From Rhizobium nepotum 39/7 (GTDB lineage Bacteria; Pseudomonadota; Alphaproteobacteria; Rhizobiales; Rhizobiaceae): a stretch of 64,000 nucleotides of DNA. Under the pieces are notes generated by a model. It had not been told where the DNA came from, ran no database searches, and saw only the letters and a program-made list of their open reading frames with translations. The position numbers and the translations under genes were made by a program. Each line of letters opens with the position of its first letter. Positions within the stretch are counted from its first letter, which is position 1. The stretch is taken from NCBI RefSeq assembly GCF_000949865.1, contig NZ_JWJH01000007.1, positions 244,963-308,962 of the forward strand, read 5' to 3'. Of this stretch, positions 30,508 through 39,286 are shown piece by piece.

Positions 30508-33504
30508 ATGGCAAGGCAAGAAGCGAACGAGCAGTTTCAGATCACGTCGTTTCTGGACGGCGCGAATGCAGCCTATATCGAGCAGCTCTATGCCCGGTAC
30601 GAAGAGGATCCCTCTTCCGTGTCGCCGGAGTGGCAGAGCTTCTTCAAGGCGTTGTCCGACAATCCGGAAGACGTGAAGAAGGCGGCCAAGGGCGCCTCCT
30701 GGAAGCGCGCCAACTGGCCGATCCCGGCGAATGGCGACCTGGTATCCGCACTTGATGGTAACTGGGCCACGGTCGAGAAGGCTATCGAGAAGAAGGTTCA
30801 GGCGAAGGCCGAGGCCAAGAGCGCCGATACCGGCAAGGCCGTCAGCGAGGCCGAAGTGCTTCAGGCGACCCGTGACAGCGTTCGCGCCATCATGATGATC
30901 CGCGCCTATCGCATGCGCGGCCACCTGCACGCCAAGCTCGATCCGCTCGGCATCGCCAGCGCGGTTGAGGATTACAACGAGCTTTCGCCGAAGTCCTACG
31001 GCTTCGAGGAAAGCGATTACGACCGCAAGATTTTCATCGATAATGTCCTCGGTCTCGAATATGCGTCCGTGCGCGAAATGGTCGAGATTCTCGAGCGCAC
31101 CTATTGCTCGACGCTCGGCGTCGAATTCATGCATATGTCCAACCCGGAAGAAAAGGGCTGGATTCAGGAACGCATCGAAGGCCCGGACAAGGGTGTGGAC
31201 TTCACGCCGGAAGGCAAGAAGGCCATTCTTTCCAAGCTGGTCGAAGCCGAAGGTTATGAGCAGTTCCTCGACGTGCGTTTCAAGGGCACCAAGCGTTTCG
31301 GTCTCGACGGCAGTGAATCGCTGATCCCGGCGCTCGAGCAGATCATCAAGCGCGGCGGCCAGGAAGGTCTGGAAGAAGTCGTTCTCGGCATGGCCCACCG
31401 CGGTCGTCTGAACGTTCTGACCAACGTCATGGGCAAGCCGCATCGCGCCGTGTTCCACGAGTTCAAGGGCGGTTCGTTCAAGCCTGACGACGTCGAAGGT
31501 TCTGGTGACGTGAAGTACCATCTTGGTGCCTCTTCCGACCGCGAATTCGATGGCAACAAGGTTCACCTGTCGCTGACGGCCAACCCGTCGCATCTTGAAA
31601 TCGTCAACCCTGTCGTCATGGGCAAGGCGCGCGCCAAGCAGGACCAGCTTGCCAAGGCATGGGACGGCGACATCATTCCGCTGTCCGAACGCGCCAAGGT
31701 GTTGCCGCTGCTGCTGCATGGCGATGCAGCTTTTGCGGGCCAGGGCGTGGTTGCCGAGATTCTCGGCCTTTCCGGCCTGCGCGGTCACCGCGTTGCCGGC
31801 ACGATGCATTTCATCATCAACAACCAGATCGGTTTCACGACCAATCCGGCCTTCTCGCGCTCGTCGCCCTATCCGTCCGACGTCGCCAAGATGATCGAAG
31901 CGCCGATCTTCCACGTCAACGGCGACGATCCGGAAGCGGTGGTCTATGCGGCGAAGGTCGCGACCGAATACCGCATGAAGTTCCACAAGCCTGTCGTCAT
32001 CGACATGTTCTGTTATCGCCGCTTCGGCCATAACGAAGGCGACGAGCCGTCGTTCACGCAGCCGAAGATGTACAAGGTCATCCGTGGCCACAAGACCGTC
32101 GCCCGCATCTATGCCGACCGTCTGATCGCGGAAGGCCTGATCACCGAAGGCGATTTCGAGAAGACCAGGGCCGACTGGCGCGCCCATCTCGAGCAGGAGT
32201 TCGAGGCAGGCCAGTCCTACAAGCCGAACAAGGCCGACTGGCTGGACGGCCAATGGTCCGGCCTGCGCGCCGCCGACAATGCCGATGAGCAGCGTCGCGG
32301 CAAGACCGGCGTGCCGATGAAGCAGCTGAAGGAAATCGGCAAGAAGCTGTCGACCATTCCGGAAGGCTTCAGCGCGCATCGCACGATCCAGCGTTTCATG
32401 GAAAACCGTTCGCAGATGATCGAGACGGGTGAAGGCATCGACTGGGCGATGGCGGAAGCGCTTGCTTTCGGTTCGCTCGCCGTCGACGGCCACAAGATCC
32501 GTCTCTCCGGTCAGGATTGCGAACGCGGCACCTTCTCGCAGCGCCATTCTGTTCTCTACGATCAGGAGACCGAAGAGCGTTACATCCCGCTTGCCAATCT
32601 TTCGCCGACGCAGGCCCGTTACGAGGTCATCAACTCGATGCTTTCGGAAGAAGCCGTTCTCGGTTTCGAATACGGCTACTCGCTGGCCCGCCCGAACGCA
32701 CTGACGCTCTGGGAAGCCCAGTTCGGCGACTTCGCCAACGGCGCGCAGGTGGTGTTCGACCAGTTTATCTCCTCGGGTGAACGCAAGTGGCTGCGCATGT
32801 CCGGTCTCGTCTGCCTTCTGCCGCACGGCTATGAAGGTCAGGGTCCGGAACATTCCTCCGCCCGTCTGGAACGCTGGTTGCAGATGTGTGCCGAAGACAA
32901 CATGCAGGTTGCCAACGTCACGACACCGTCGAACTACTTCCACATCCTGCGCCGCCAGATGAAGCGCGACTTCCGCAAGCCGCTGATCCTGATGACGCCG
33001 AAGTCGTTGCTGCGTCACAAGCGCGCCACCTCGTCGCTGGCGGAGCTTGCGGGTGAGTCCTCCTTCCACCGTCTCCTGTGGGACGATGCGGAGGTCATCA
33101 AGGACGGCCCGATCAAGCTGCAGAAGGATTCGAAGATCCGCCGCGTGGTCATGTGCACGGGCAAGGTGTATTACGATCTTCTCGAGGAGCGTGAAAAGCG
33201 CGGTATCGACGACATCTACCTGCTGCGCGTCGAACAGCTCTATCCGTTCCCGGCCAAGGCGCTCATCAACGAGCTTTCCCGTTTCCGCAACGCGGAGATG
33301 GTATGGTGCCAGGAAGAGCCGAAGAACATGGGTGCGTGGTCGTTCATCGACCCGTATCTGGAATGGGTTCTGGCGCATATCGACGCCAAGTACCAGAAGG
33401 TCCGTTACACGGGCCGTCCGGCTGCCGCCTCTCCGGCGACCGGCCTGATGTCCAAGCACCTGGCGCAGCTTGCTGCGTTCCTGGAAGACGCGCTGGGAGA
33501 GTGA
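30508..33504 (+). CDS. sucA: 2-oxoglutarate dehydrogenase E1 component
   Basis: SucA decarboxylates 2-oxoglutarate using thiamine diphosphate and passes the succinyl group to SucB. At 998 residues it has the alphaproteobacterial length. Visible features are the N-terminal helix FLDGANAAYIEQLYARYEED that binds E2, the active-site GMAHRGRLNVL, the ThDP/metal motif GDAAFAGQGVVAEIL through INNQIGFTTNP, and C-terminal EQLYPFP and WCQEEPKNMGAW. The start ATG follows an AGGAA ribosome site. A 1,032-codon open frame on the opposite strand is not considered a gene. Confidence 0.98.
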   Translation: MARQEANEQFQITSFLDGANAAYIEQLYARYEEDPSSVSPEWQSFFKALSDNPEDVKKAAKGASWKRANWPIPANGDLVSALDGNWATVEKAIEKKVQAKAEAKSADTGKAVSEAEVLQATRDSVRAIMMIRAYRMRGHLHAKLDPLGIASAVEDYNELSPKSYGFEESDYDRKIFIDNVLGLEYASVREMVEILERTYCSTLGVEFMHMSNPEEKGWIQERIEGPDKGVDFTPEGKKAILSKLVEAEGYEQFLDVRFKGTKRFGLDGSESLIPALEQIIKRGGQEGLEEVVLGMAHRGRLNVLTNVMGKPHRAVFHEFKGGSFKPDDVEGSGDVKYHLGASSDREFDGNKVHLSLTANPSHLEIVNPVVMGKARAKQDQLAKAWDGDIIPLSERAKVLPLLLHGDAAFAGQGVVAEILGLSGLRGHRVAGTMHFIINNQIGFTTNPAFSRSSPYPSDVAKMIEAPIFHVNGDDPEAVVYAAKVATEYRMKFHKPVVIDMFCYRRFGHNEGDEPSFTQPKMYKVIRGHKTVARIYADRLIAEGLITEGDFEKTRADWRAHLEQEFEAGQSYKPNKADWLDGQWSGLRAADNADEQRRGKTGVPMKQLKEIGKKLSTIPEGFSAHRTIQRFMENRSQMIETGEGIDWAMAEALAFGSLAVDGHKIRLSGQDCERGTFSQRHSVLYDQETEERYIPLANLSPTQARYEVINSMLSEEAVLGFEYGYSLARPNALTLWEAQFGDFANGAQVVFDQFISSGERKWLRMSGLVCLLPHGYEGQGPEHSSARLERWLQMCAEDNMQVANVTTPSNYFHILRRQMKRDFRKPLILMTPKSLLRHKRATSSLAELAGESSFHRLLWDDAEVIKDGPIKLQKDSKIRRVVMCTGKVYYDLLEEREKRGIDDIYLLRVEQLYPFPAKALINELSRFRNAEMVWCQEEPKNMGAWSFIDPYLEWVLAHIDAKYQKVRYTGRPAAASPATGLMSKHLAQLAAFLEDALGE

Positions 33505-33557
33505 GAACTCTCCCGCATCGCCCCGCAAAAAAGACACCTGAATAACGGAACTAGATC

Positions 33558-34787
33558 ATGGCCACTGAAATCCGCGTACCTACCCTCGGCGAATCCGTCA
33601 GCGAAGCGACCGTCGGCACCTGGTTCAAGAAGGTCGGCGATACCGTCAAGGCCGACGAACCTCTCGTTGAACTGGAAACCGACAAGGTTACCGTCGAAGT
33701 CCCGGCACCCGCCTCCGGCGTGCTGACCGAAATCGTTGCACAGAACGGCGAAACCGTCGGTCTCGACGCGCTTCTCGGCCAGATCGCCGAAGGTGCCGCC
33801 GGTGCTGCGACCTCCGCACCTGCGGCAAAGCCCGCTGCTGCGACTGCCGCCGCACCGGCACCTGCCGCAGCCGCCGCTCCGGCTGCCAGCGCCATGCCGC
33901 CGGCACCCGCCGCTGGCAAGCTGCTTGCTGAAAACAACCTTTCCGCCGATCAGGTGGATGGTTCGGGCAAACGCGGTCAGGTTCTGAAGGGCGACGTTCT
34001 CGCCGCTGTCGCCAAGGGCGTTTCGGCACCTGCCGCTGCTCCGGCTCCGGTTGCTGCCCCCCGTCCGGTTTCGGCCGAGCAGGATCAGGTTCGCGAAGAG
34101 CGCGTGAAGATGACCCGCCTGCGCCAGACGATCGCACGTCGCCTGAAGGACGCGCAGAACACGGCCGCCATGCTGACCACCTATAACGAGGTGGACATGA
34201 GCGCCGTGATGGACCTGCGCAACCGCTACAAGGATGTGTTTGAGAAGAAGCATGGCGTCAAGCTCGGCTTCATGGGCTTCTTCACCAAGGCCGTGACCCA
34301 CGCGCTGAAGGAACTGCCGGCCGTCAACGCTGAAATCGACGGCACGGACATCATCTACAAGAACTATTGTCACGTCGGCATGGCTGTCGGCACCGACAAG
34401 GGTCTCGTCGTTCCGGTCATTCGCGATGCCGATCAGCTCTCCATCGCTGGCGTTGAAAAGGAACTCGGTCGTCTCGCCAAGGCAGCGCGCGACGGTTCGC
34501 TCGGCATGGCCGACATGCAGGGCGGCACCTTCACCATCACCAATGGCGGTGTCTACGGTTCGCTGATGTCCTCGCCGATCCTCAACGCGCCGCAGTCGGG
34601 CATCCTCGGCATGCACAAGATCCAGGAGCGCCCGGTCGCCATCGGCGGTCAGGTCGTTATCCGTCCGATGATGTATCTTGCACTCTCCTACGATCACCGT
34701 ATCGTTGACGGTAAGGAAGCAGTGACCTTCCTCGTCCGCGTCAAGGAAAGCCTGGAAGATCCGGAGCGTCTGGTTCTCGATCTCTAA
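33558..34787 (+). CDS. sucB: Dihydrolipoyl succinyltransferase (2-oxoglutarate dehydrogenase E2)
   Basis: SucB forms the core of the oxoglutarate dehydrogenase complex and makes succinyl-CoA. The 409-residue protein has one lipoyl domain with the lipoylated Lys43 in [11 protein letters not shown]. An Ala/Pro-rich flexible linker (about residues 80-115) follows, then the E1/E3-binding domain ([25 protein letters not shown]), a second linker, and the catalytic domain with [13 protein letters not shown] near the C-terminus. It lies 53 bp after sucA. Its product supplies both SucCD and the HemA encoded 25 kb downstream. Confidence 0.98.
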   Translation: MATEIRVPTLGESVSEATVGTWFKKVGDTVKADEPLVELETDKVTVEVPAPASGVLTEIVAQNGETVGLDALLGQIAEGAAGAATSAPAAKPAAATAAAPAPAAAAAPAASAMPPAPAAGKLLAENNLSADQVDGSGKRGQVLKGDVLAAVAKGVSAPAAAPAPVAAPRPVSAEQDQVREERVKMTRLRQTIARRLKDAQNTAAMLTTYNEVDMSAVMDLRNRYKDVFEKKHGVKLGFMGFFTKAVTHALKELPAVNAEIDGTDIIYKNYCHVGMAVGTDKGLVVPVIRDADQLSIAGVEKELGRLAKAARDGSLGMADMQGGTFTITNGGVYGSLMSSPILNAPQSGILGMHKIQERPVAIGGQVVIRPMMYLALSYDHRIVDGKEAVTFLVRVKESLEDPERLVLDL

Positions 34788-34808
34788 GACTAAAAGGGGA
34801 GAAGAGGG

Positions 34809-35219
34809 ATGGAAAACCTGGCCAGCGGGAATGGACCTTTTGTGTTCCTGCTGGCGCTCAGCGTCATTCTTCTTCTCCTTCATATCTGCCTTCAGGCCAT
34901 GTCCGTCACGCGGGAAGTTGGTCTTGCCTGGAATGCGGGTGCGCGTGATGCGCGTCCGGACCTCAAAGGGGTCTTTGCGGGACGCGCGCAGCGCGCCTCG
35001 GATAATTTTCGCGAGACCTACCCGGCTTTCGTCGGTCTGGTTCTCGCTCTTGCGATCGTCGGCGACGCCTCCGGCTGGGGGCTGACGGGCGGCTGGATCT
35101 GGACCGTTGCGCGCGTCGTCTATATCCCGCTTTATCTTGCAGGTGTTCCCTATGTCCGGTCGATTGCGTGGGTCGTTTCCCTCGCCGGTCTGGCCCTCAT
35201 GCTTGTCGCGCTGATCTGA
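34809..35219 (+). CDS. MAPEG-family membrane protein
   Basis: A 136-residue protein with four membrane segments, the size and layout of the MAPEG family (PF01124), which includes microsomal glutathione transferases. The conserved region AGRAQRASDNFRETYPAFVGLVLAL carries the R-A-x-N-x-x-E pattern used for glutathione binding in eukaryotic members. It starts 21 bp after sucB with a GGAGAAGAGGG ribosome site and is followed 10 bp later by a LysE gene, so it is part of the TCA operon. Its role beside SucB and LpdA is unknown. Confidence 0.83.
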   Translation: MENLASGNGPFVFLLALSVILLLLHICLQAMSVTREVGLAWNAGARDARPDLKGVFAGRAQRASDNFRETYPAFVGLVLALAIVGDASGWGLTGGWIWTVARVVYIPLYLAGVPYVRSIAWVVSLAGLALMLVALI

Positions 35220-35229
35220 GGTCGAGCCT

Positions 35230-35874
35230 ATGCATCAATATCTCATCGAACTTGCATCCCTGATGGCGATCTTCTTTTTCGCGATCGTTTCGCCCGGCGC
35301 CGATCTCGCGATGGTCATGCGTCAGGCTATGGTGCATGGGCGCAAACAGGCCGTCATCACCAGTTTCGGTGTCGGAACGTCGCTGATGTTCCATGTCACC
35401 TATACGATCCTCGGACTTGGCCTCATCATTTCCCAGTCGATCTATCTCTTCAACATCGTCAAATGGCTGGGTGTCGCCTATCTGATCTATATCGGTATCA
35501 AGGCGCTGCGCGCCGGCAAGACCGAGTTGCCCACCGCGGAAGGTGAGGATGGCGTTCGGGCCAGAAGCACCCAGACCGGGCTGAAGGCCTTTACGCTCGG
35601 TTTTGCCGCCAATGCGCTCAATCCCAAACCGGTGTTTTTCTTCCTGTCGATCTTCTCGACGGTGGTTCACGCGCATACGCCGGTTGGCATCAAGTTCGGA
35701 TACGGGCTCGTCATGGCAAGCTGCCTTATCCTGTGGTTCGTCGGCGTCAGCCTGTTCATGACGACGCCACGCATGCGCGCCGCATTTCAGCGCGCCAGCC
35801 AGTGGATCGACCGCACCAGCGGTGTGGTGTTCATCGCTCTCGGTATAAAACTCGCAACGGAAAAAGCGGCCTGA
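35230..35874 (+). CDS. LysE/RhtB-family exporter
   Basis: A 214-residue integral membrane protein of the LysE/RhtB family, which exports amino acids or homoserine lactone-like compounds. It has six hydrophobic segments, the N-terminal SPGADLAMVMRQAMVHGRKQ signature (PGPD-like motif read here as PGAD) and FTLGFAANALNPKPVFFFLS in the middle. The substrate cannot be read. It sits 10 bp after the MAPEG gene and 64 bp before lpdA. Such transporter insertions between E2 and E3 genes are known in rhizobia. Confidence 0.88.
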   Translation: MHQYLIELASLMAIFFFAIVSPGADLAMVMRQAMVHGRKQAVITSFGVGTSLMFHVTYTILGLGLIISQSIYLFNIVKWLGVAYLIYIGIKALRAGKTELPTAEGEDGVRARSTQTGLKAFTLGFAANALNPKPVFFFLSIFSTVVHAHTPVGIKFGYGLVMASCLILWFVGVSLFMTTPRMRAAFQRASQWIDRTSGVVFIALGIKLATEKAA

Positions 35875-35895
35875 ATTTCAGGTCAAACGGAAGCA

Positions 35896-35916
35896 GGGCG
35901 GTTCAAAATCCTGCCC
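35896..35916 (+). other. Bulged hairpin upstream of lpdA
   Basis: GGGCGG (35896-35901) can pair with CC(T)GCCC (35910-35916) around the loop TTCAAAAT. The loop and stem resemble the hairpin before sucA (loop CTTCAAAT). It is not followed by a T tract. Only suggestive. Confidence 0.3.
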
Positions 35917-35938
35917 GCAATCAATCAGGAACAGAAAC

Positions 35939-37345
35939 ATGGCATATGATGTAGTTGTAATCGGTACGGGTCCCGGCGGTTATGTTTGCGCGGTCAAGGC
36001 GGCACAGCTTGGCCTGAAGGTGGCTGTCATCGAAAAGCGCGCCACCTATGGCGGCACCTGCCTCAATGTCGGCTGCATCCCCTCCAAGGCCCTGCTGCAT
36101 GCCTCCGAAACCTTCGCGCATGTCGCCCATGGTGTCGATACGCTCGGTATCGAAGTTGCCGCTCCGAAGCTGAACCTCGACAAGATGATGGGCCACAAGG
36201 ACGGCGTGGTGAAAGCCAATGTCGACGGCGTCGCTTTCTTGTTCAAGAAGAACAAGATCGATGCTTTCCAGGGCATCGGCAAGGTGGTTTCCGCCGGCAA
36301 GGTTTCTGTCACCAACGACAAGGGCGAGAGCCAAGAAATCGAGGCGAAGAACATCGTCATCGCCACCGGTTCTGATGTTGCGGGCATTCCCGGCGTTCAG
36401 GTCGATATCGATGAAACCGTCATCGTTTCCTCCACCGGTGCGATCGCTCTCTCCAAGGTTCCGGAAAAGCTCATCGTTGTCGGCGGCGGCGTGATCGGCC
36501 TCGAGCTTGGTTCGGTCTGGTCGCGTCTCGGCGCCAAGGTGACTGTCGTCGAATATCTCGACAACATTCTCGGCGGCATGGATGGCGAAGTTTCCAAGCA
36601 GGCGCAGCGTCTGCTGGCCAAGCAGGGTCTTGATTTCAAGCTCGGCGCCAAGGTAACGGGCGTTGAAAAGACTGCTGCTGGCGCAAAGGTGGTGTTCGAG
36701 CCGATCAAGGGCGGTGCTGCCGAAACGCTGGAAGCGAACGTCGTGCTGATCTCCACCGGCCGCAAGCCCTACACCGAAGGTCTCGGCCTTGCGGAAGCGG
36801 GCGTCGTACTCGACAGCCGCGGCCGCGTCGAAATCGACGGTCACTACAAGACCAATGTCGATGGCATCTATGCGATCGGCGACGTGGTGAAGGGCCCGAT
36901 GCTGGCGCACAAGGCGGAAGACGAGGGCGTTGCTCTCGCTGAAATTCTTGCCGGCCAGCGCGGCCACGTGAACTACGACGTCATTCCGGCCGTGGTCTAT
37001 ACGCAGCCGGAAATCGCCTCCGTCGGCAAGACCGAAGAGGAGCTGAAGGCTGCGGGCGTTGCCTACAAGGTCGGCAAGTTCCCGTTCACGGCCAATGGCC
37101 GCGCCCGCGCCATGCAGGTGACGGACGGTTTCGTGAAAATCCTCGCGGACAAGGAAACCGACCGGGTTCTGGGCGGCCATATCGTCGGTTTCGGCGCTGG
37201 CGAAATGATCCACGAGATCACCGTGCTGATGGAATTCGGCGGCTCCTCTGAAGATCTCGGCCGCACCTGCCATGCGCATCCGACCATGTCGGAAGCCGTG
37301 AAGGAAGCGGCGTTGGCGACGTTCTTCAAGCCGATCCACATGTGA
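35939..37345 (+). CDS. lpdA: Dihydrolipoamide dehydrogenase (E3)
   Basis: LpdA reoxidises the lipoyl groups of SucB with FAD and NAD+. The 468-residue flavoprotein shows FAD-binding VVVIGTGPGGYVCAVKAAQLG, the redox disulfide C41/C46 in GGTCLNVGCIPSKALL, the NAD-binding VVGGGVIGLELGSVWSRLGAKV, the YAIGDVVKGPMLAHKA motif and the catalytic HAHPTMSEA near the C-terminus. Last gene of the mdh-to-lpdA operon, followed by two tandem terminators. The genome probably has other E3 paralogues for pyruvate dehydrogenase (general knowledge of rhizobia, not visible here). Confidence 0.98.
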   Translation: MAYDVVVIGTGPGGYVCAVKAAQLGLKVAVIEKRATYGGTCLNVGCIPSKALLHASETFAHVAHGVDTLGIEVAAPKLNLDKMMGHKDGVVKANVDGVAFLFKKNKIDAFQGIGKVVSAGKVSVTNDKGESQEIEAKNIVIATGSDVAGIPGVQVDIDETVIVSSTGAIALSKVPEKLIVVGGGVIGLELGSVWSRLGAKVTVVEYLDNILGGMDGEVSKQAQRLLAKQGLDFKLGAKVTGVEKTAAGAKVVFEPIKGGAAETLEANVVLISTGRKPYTEGLGLAEAGVVLDSRGRVEIDGHYKTNVDGIYAIGDVVKGPMLAHKAEDEGVALAEILAGQRGHVNYDVIPAVVYTQPEIASVGKTEEELKAAGVAYKVGKFPFTANGRARAMQVTDGFVKILADKETDRVLGGHIVGFGAGEMIHEITVLMEFGGSSEDLGRTCHAHPTMSEAVKEAALATFFKPIHM

Positions 37346-37353
37346 TCAACGTT

Positions 37354-37387
37354 GCAGCGGTGAAAAGAAAACCGCTGCGCAGTTTTT
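37354..37387 (+). terminator. First terminator after lpdA
   Basis: GCAGCGGT (37354-37361) pairs perfectly with ACCGCTGC (37371-37378); a TTTTT run begins five bases later. Confidence 0.6.
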
Positions 37388-37420
37388 GTCCGATTACCTA
37401 TTAAACTCAGTTATCTGCCG

Positions 37421-37452
37421 AACCCCGGCCTGCTGTGCAGGCCGGGGTTTTC
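37421..37452 (+). terminator. Second, strong terminator after lpdA
   Basis: AACCCCGGCCTGC (37421-37433) pairs perfectly with GCAGGCCGGGGTT (37437-37449) around TGT and continues in T. Very strong intrinsic terminator. The rest of the 296-bp gap to the next gene shows nothing else clear. Confidence 0.93.
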
Positions 37453-37641
37453 CATATTCACGCCGGTGTCCGCCATCCTGTTTTTCGTGGTTCCGCGCTC
37501 TATCTGCGGTTCTTCCATCTCATCGCTTTTCTCGTCCACTGAGACGCAGGAGGCAGGGCCAAGCGGCGGTTTGTCGCGTTTCCGACCTGCGCGAAATAGA
37601 AGATGATGAGCCTTGCCGCGAAGGGCGGCAGGGGGTCAGGA

Positions 37642-38103
37642 ATGCGGGATACCGAAAATATATTGCCGGATGCGGACTGGTGGGATTGCTTTGAGGGGGA
37701 GATGGCGACGGGCGGTTCGAGTTCGCTCGATGTGAGCAGACTTCTTCTCGAGCACCCTCCGGCATGGATCAGCGGCCTTATGGTGCTTAGAAACCGTGTC
37801 GTATCGCTGTTTGGTCTCAGGACGGTGGAGCTGGCGGCGGGTACTTCAGCGGGCGGATTTCCGGTGCTGTCTTCCACCGCAGACAGGACCGTGCTCGGCT
37901 TTGACGACAGCCATCTCGATTTCCGCATCGTCGTTGATCTGGAACAGCAGCCGGGCGGGCAGGTCGTAAAGGTCACCACCATCGTCAGGCGTAAGAACCT
38001 GCTCGGGCGCTTTTATCTTTTTGTCGTCGGGCCGTTTCATCGCCGCATCGTGCCGGCGACGATGCGGCCGTTTTGCGCCAATGTCCGGCCCGTTAAGGCG
38101 TAG
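37642..38103 (+). CDS. DUF2867-domain protein
   Basis: A 153-residue protein that fits the DUF2867 family: DADWWDCFEGEM, a Trp and hydrophobic LLLEHPPAWISGLMVLRNRVVSLFGL stretch, and near the C-terminus RKNLLGRFYLFVVGPFHRRIVPATM. DUF2867 modules also occur fused to sugar-nucleotide epimerase-like proteins, and their function is unknown. I set the start at the ATG at 37642, which has a clear CAGGA ribosome site; 13 upstream codons are also open. It converges on the TraB/GumN gene with an 8-bp gap. Confidence 0.75.
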   Translation: MRDTENILPDADWWDCFEGEMATGGSSSLDVSRLLLEHPPAWISGLMVLRNRVVSLFGLRTVELAAGTSAGGFPVLSSTADRTVLGFDDSHLDFRIVVDLEQQPGGQVVKVTTIVRRKNLLGRFYLFVVGPFHRRIVPATMRPFCANVRPVKA

Positions 38104-38111
38104 GTGAGGTT

Positions 38112-39215
38112 TTAATCGACCCGCGTGAGTGTGAAGCCCTGGGCGCGCAGAAGCTCTATAACGCCTTCCTCGCCCGGCAGGTGCAGCGCGCCGACGGCCA
38201 TGAAGACATTGCCCTTGGCGAGTTCCGGGGCCGCCCGCTCCGCCATGACGTGATTGCGGTCGGTTATGATGCGCTGCTCGAATGCGGCGTAGCCCTGGTC
38301 GCTCTCCGCCGCTTTCTTGGTGTCGAGGCTTTTCAGCATGGGCATCGTCATGCCGATATCGCCGCTGACGTAAAGATCGGTCATGGTCGTCATGATGTCG
38401 TCCATGCGGTCGCCCAGTTCGAGCGTTTCGATCAGTGCCTGCAAATGAAACTCCATCGGCAGTTCGGACATGGCCGTCAGCTGCTCGACCATGGTCTCCA
38501 GTCCGACGAGACGCTTTCCATCCGCGACCGCGTCTTCGGCCAGCTTCTTGTCGAGAAAGGACAGGCCGGTGGCCTTGCGGGCGAATTCACAGGCTGGCAG
38601 GGCAACGAAGCTTGAGAGCATCCATGGCTTCATGCGCGAAACTGCGTTCAGTGGAATGCCGCGCTGCTTGAGGCCCTTTTCAAGACGGGCAACATTTTCG
38701 GGCGACAGGATATCGGTGATCGACTTGCCGTCGAGAAACATGGTCAGTTCGGGCTTGGTCAGCAACGATGCCGCGATCTTCTTGTCATCGACGATTTCGT
38801 CCGATTCCACGATGACCGTCGCGGCTTTTTCGAAGGCGGGCGTGGCAGCGGCAGGCATGCCGAGAACGCGCGGATCGGTGACGTGCATGGTGCCGAGAAG
38901 AAAGGAAGGTTCCGTTCCGGCTTTCTCGATGCGCCAGAAGTTGCCCTTGCCGTTCGCGATTGCGGCAGCTTCCTGTTCGATCTTCGCAAAGCCCTGTGGA
39001 TCGCTCTTGCGCATCTCCATGAGAATGTCGCTGCCCGTACAGCTTATCTCCTGTTCGGCGGCTTGCGCTTCACCCAGCGACAGCAAAGTCGCAAGCAGGA
39101 TTGCGACCGCCGCGACATGCATCGCCGCGAGCAACCAGAGCAGGGCGTCGCCGGTCTTGCCCATCAGGGTGGCGGTGAGATTTTGTGGTTTTATCAGGCT
39201 TTGCATAGGTACCAT
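38112..39215 (-). CDS. TraB/GumN-family protein
   Basis: A 367-residue protein of the TraB/GumN superfamily (PF01963), related to bacterial GumN, plasmid TraB and Tiki proteases. It has an N-terminal signal-anchor (LLWLLAAMHVAAVAILLATLL) followed by AQAAEQE, so the domain is outside the cytoplasm. The two GxxH motifs typical of the family are visible as SFLLGTMHV (about residue 107) and VGALHLPGEEGVIELL near the end, plus conserved Glu in VIVESDEI. These could bind a metal, and peptidase activity is possible by analogy with Tiki. Start is the ATG at 39215; codon 4 (39206) is equally possible. It follows xerC by about 70 bp. Confidence 0.83.
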   Translation of the reverse strand: MVPMQSLIKPQNLTATLMGKTGDALLWLLAAMHVAAVAILLATLLSLGEAQAAEQEISCTGSDILMEMRKSDPQGFAKIEQEAAAIANGKGNFWRIEKAGTEPSFLLGTMHVTDPRVLGMPAAATPAFEKAATVIVESDEIVDDKKIAASLLTKPELTMFLDGKSITDILSPENVARLEKGLKQRGIPLNAVSRMKPWMLSSFVALPACEFARKATGLSFLDKKLAEDAVADGKRLVGLETMVEQLTAMSELPMEFHLQALIETLELGDRMDDIMTTMTDLYVSGDIGMTMPMLKSLDTKKAAESDQGYAAFEQRIITDRNHVMAERAAPELAKGNVFMAVGALHLPGEEGVIELLRAQGFTLTRVD

Positions 39216-39286
39216 CCGGTTCTTGTTCGCTTATAGAACGGCGGTTTGGACGTCTGGTTAATGGCTATGGTTAAGCGTTTCTTGTT

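Noticed and set aside
30439..33537. 1,032-codon open frame on the minus strand opposite sucA
   Set aside because: SucA on the plus strand is certain, and the antisense protein is compositionally odd with no recognisable domain.
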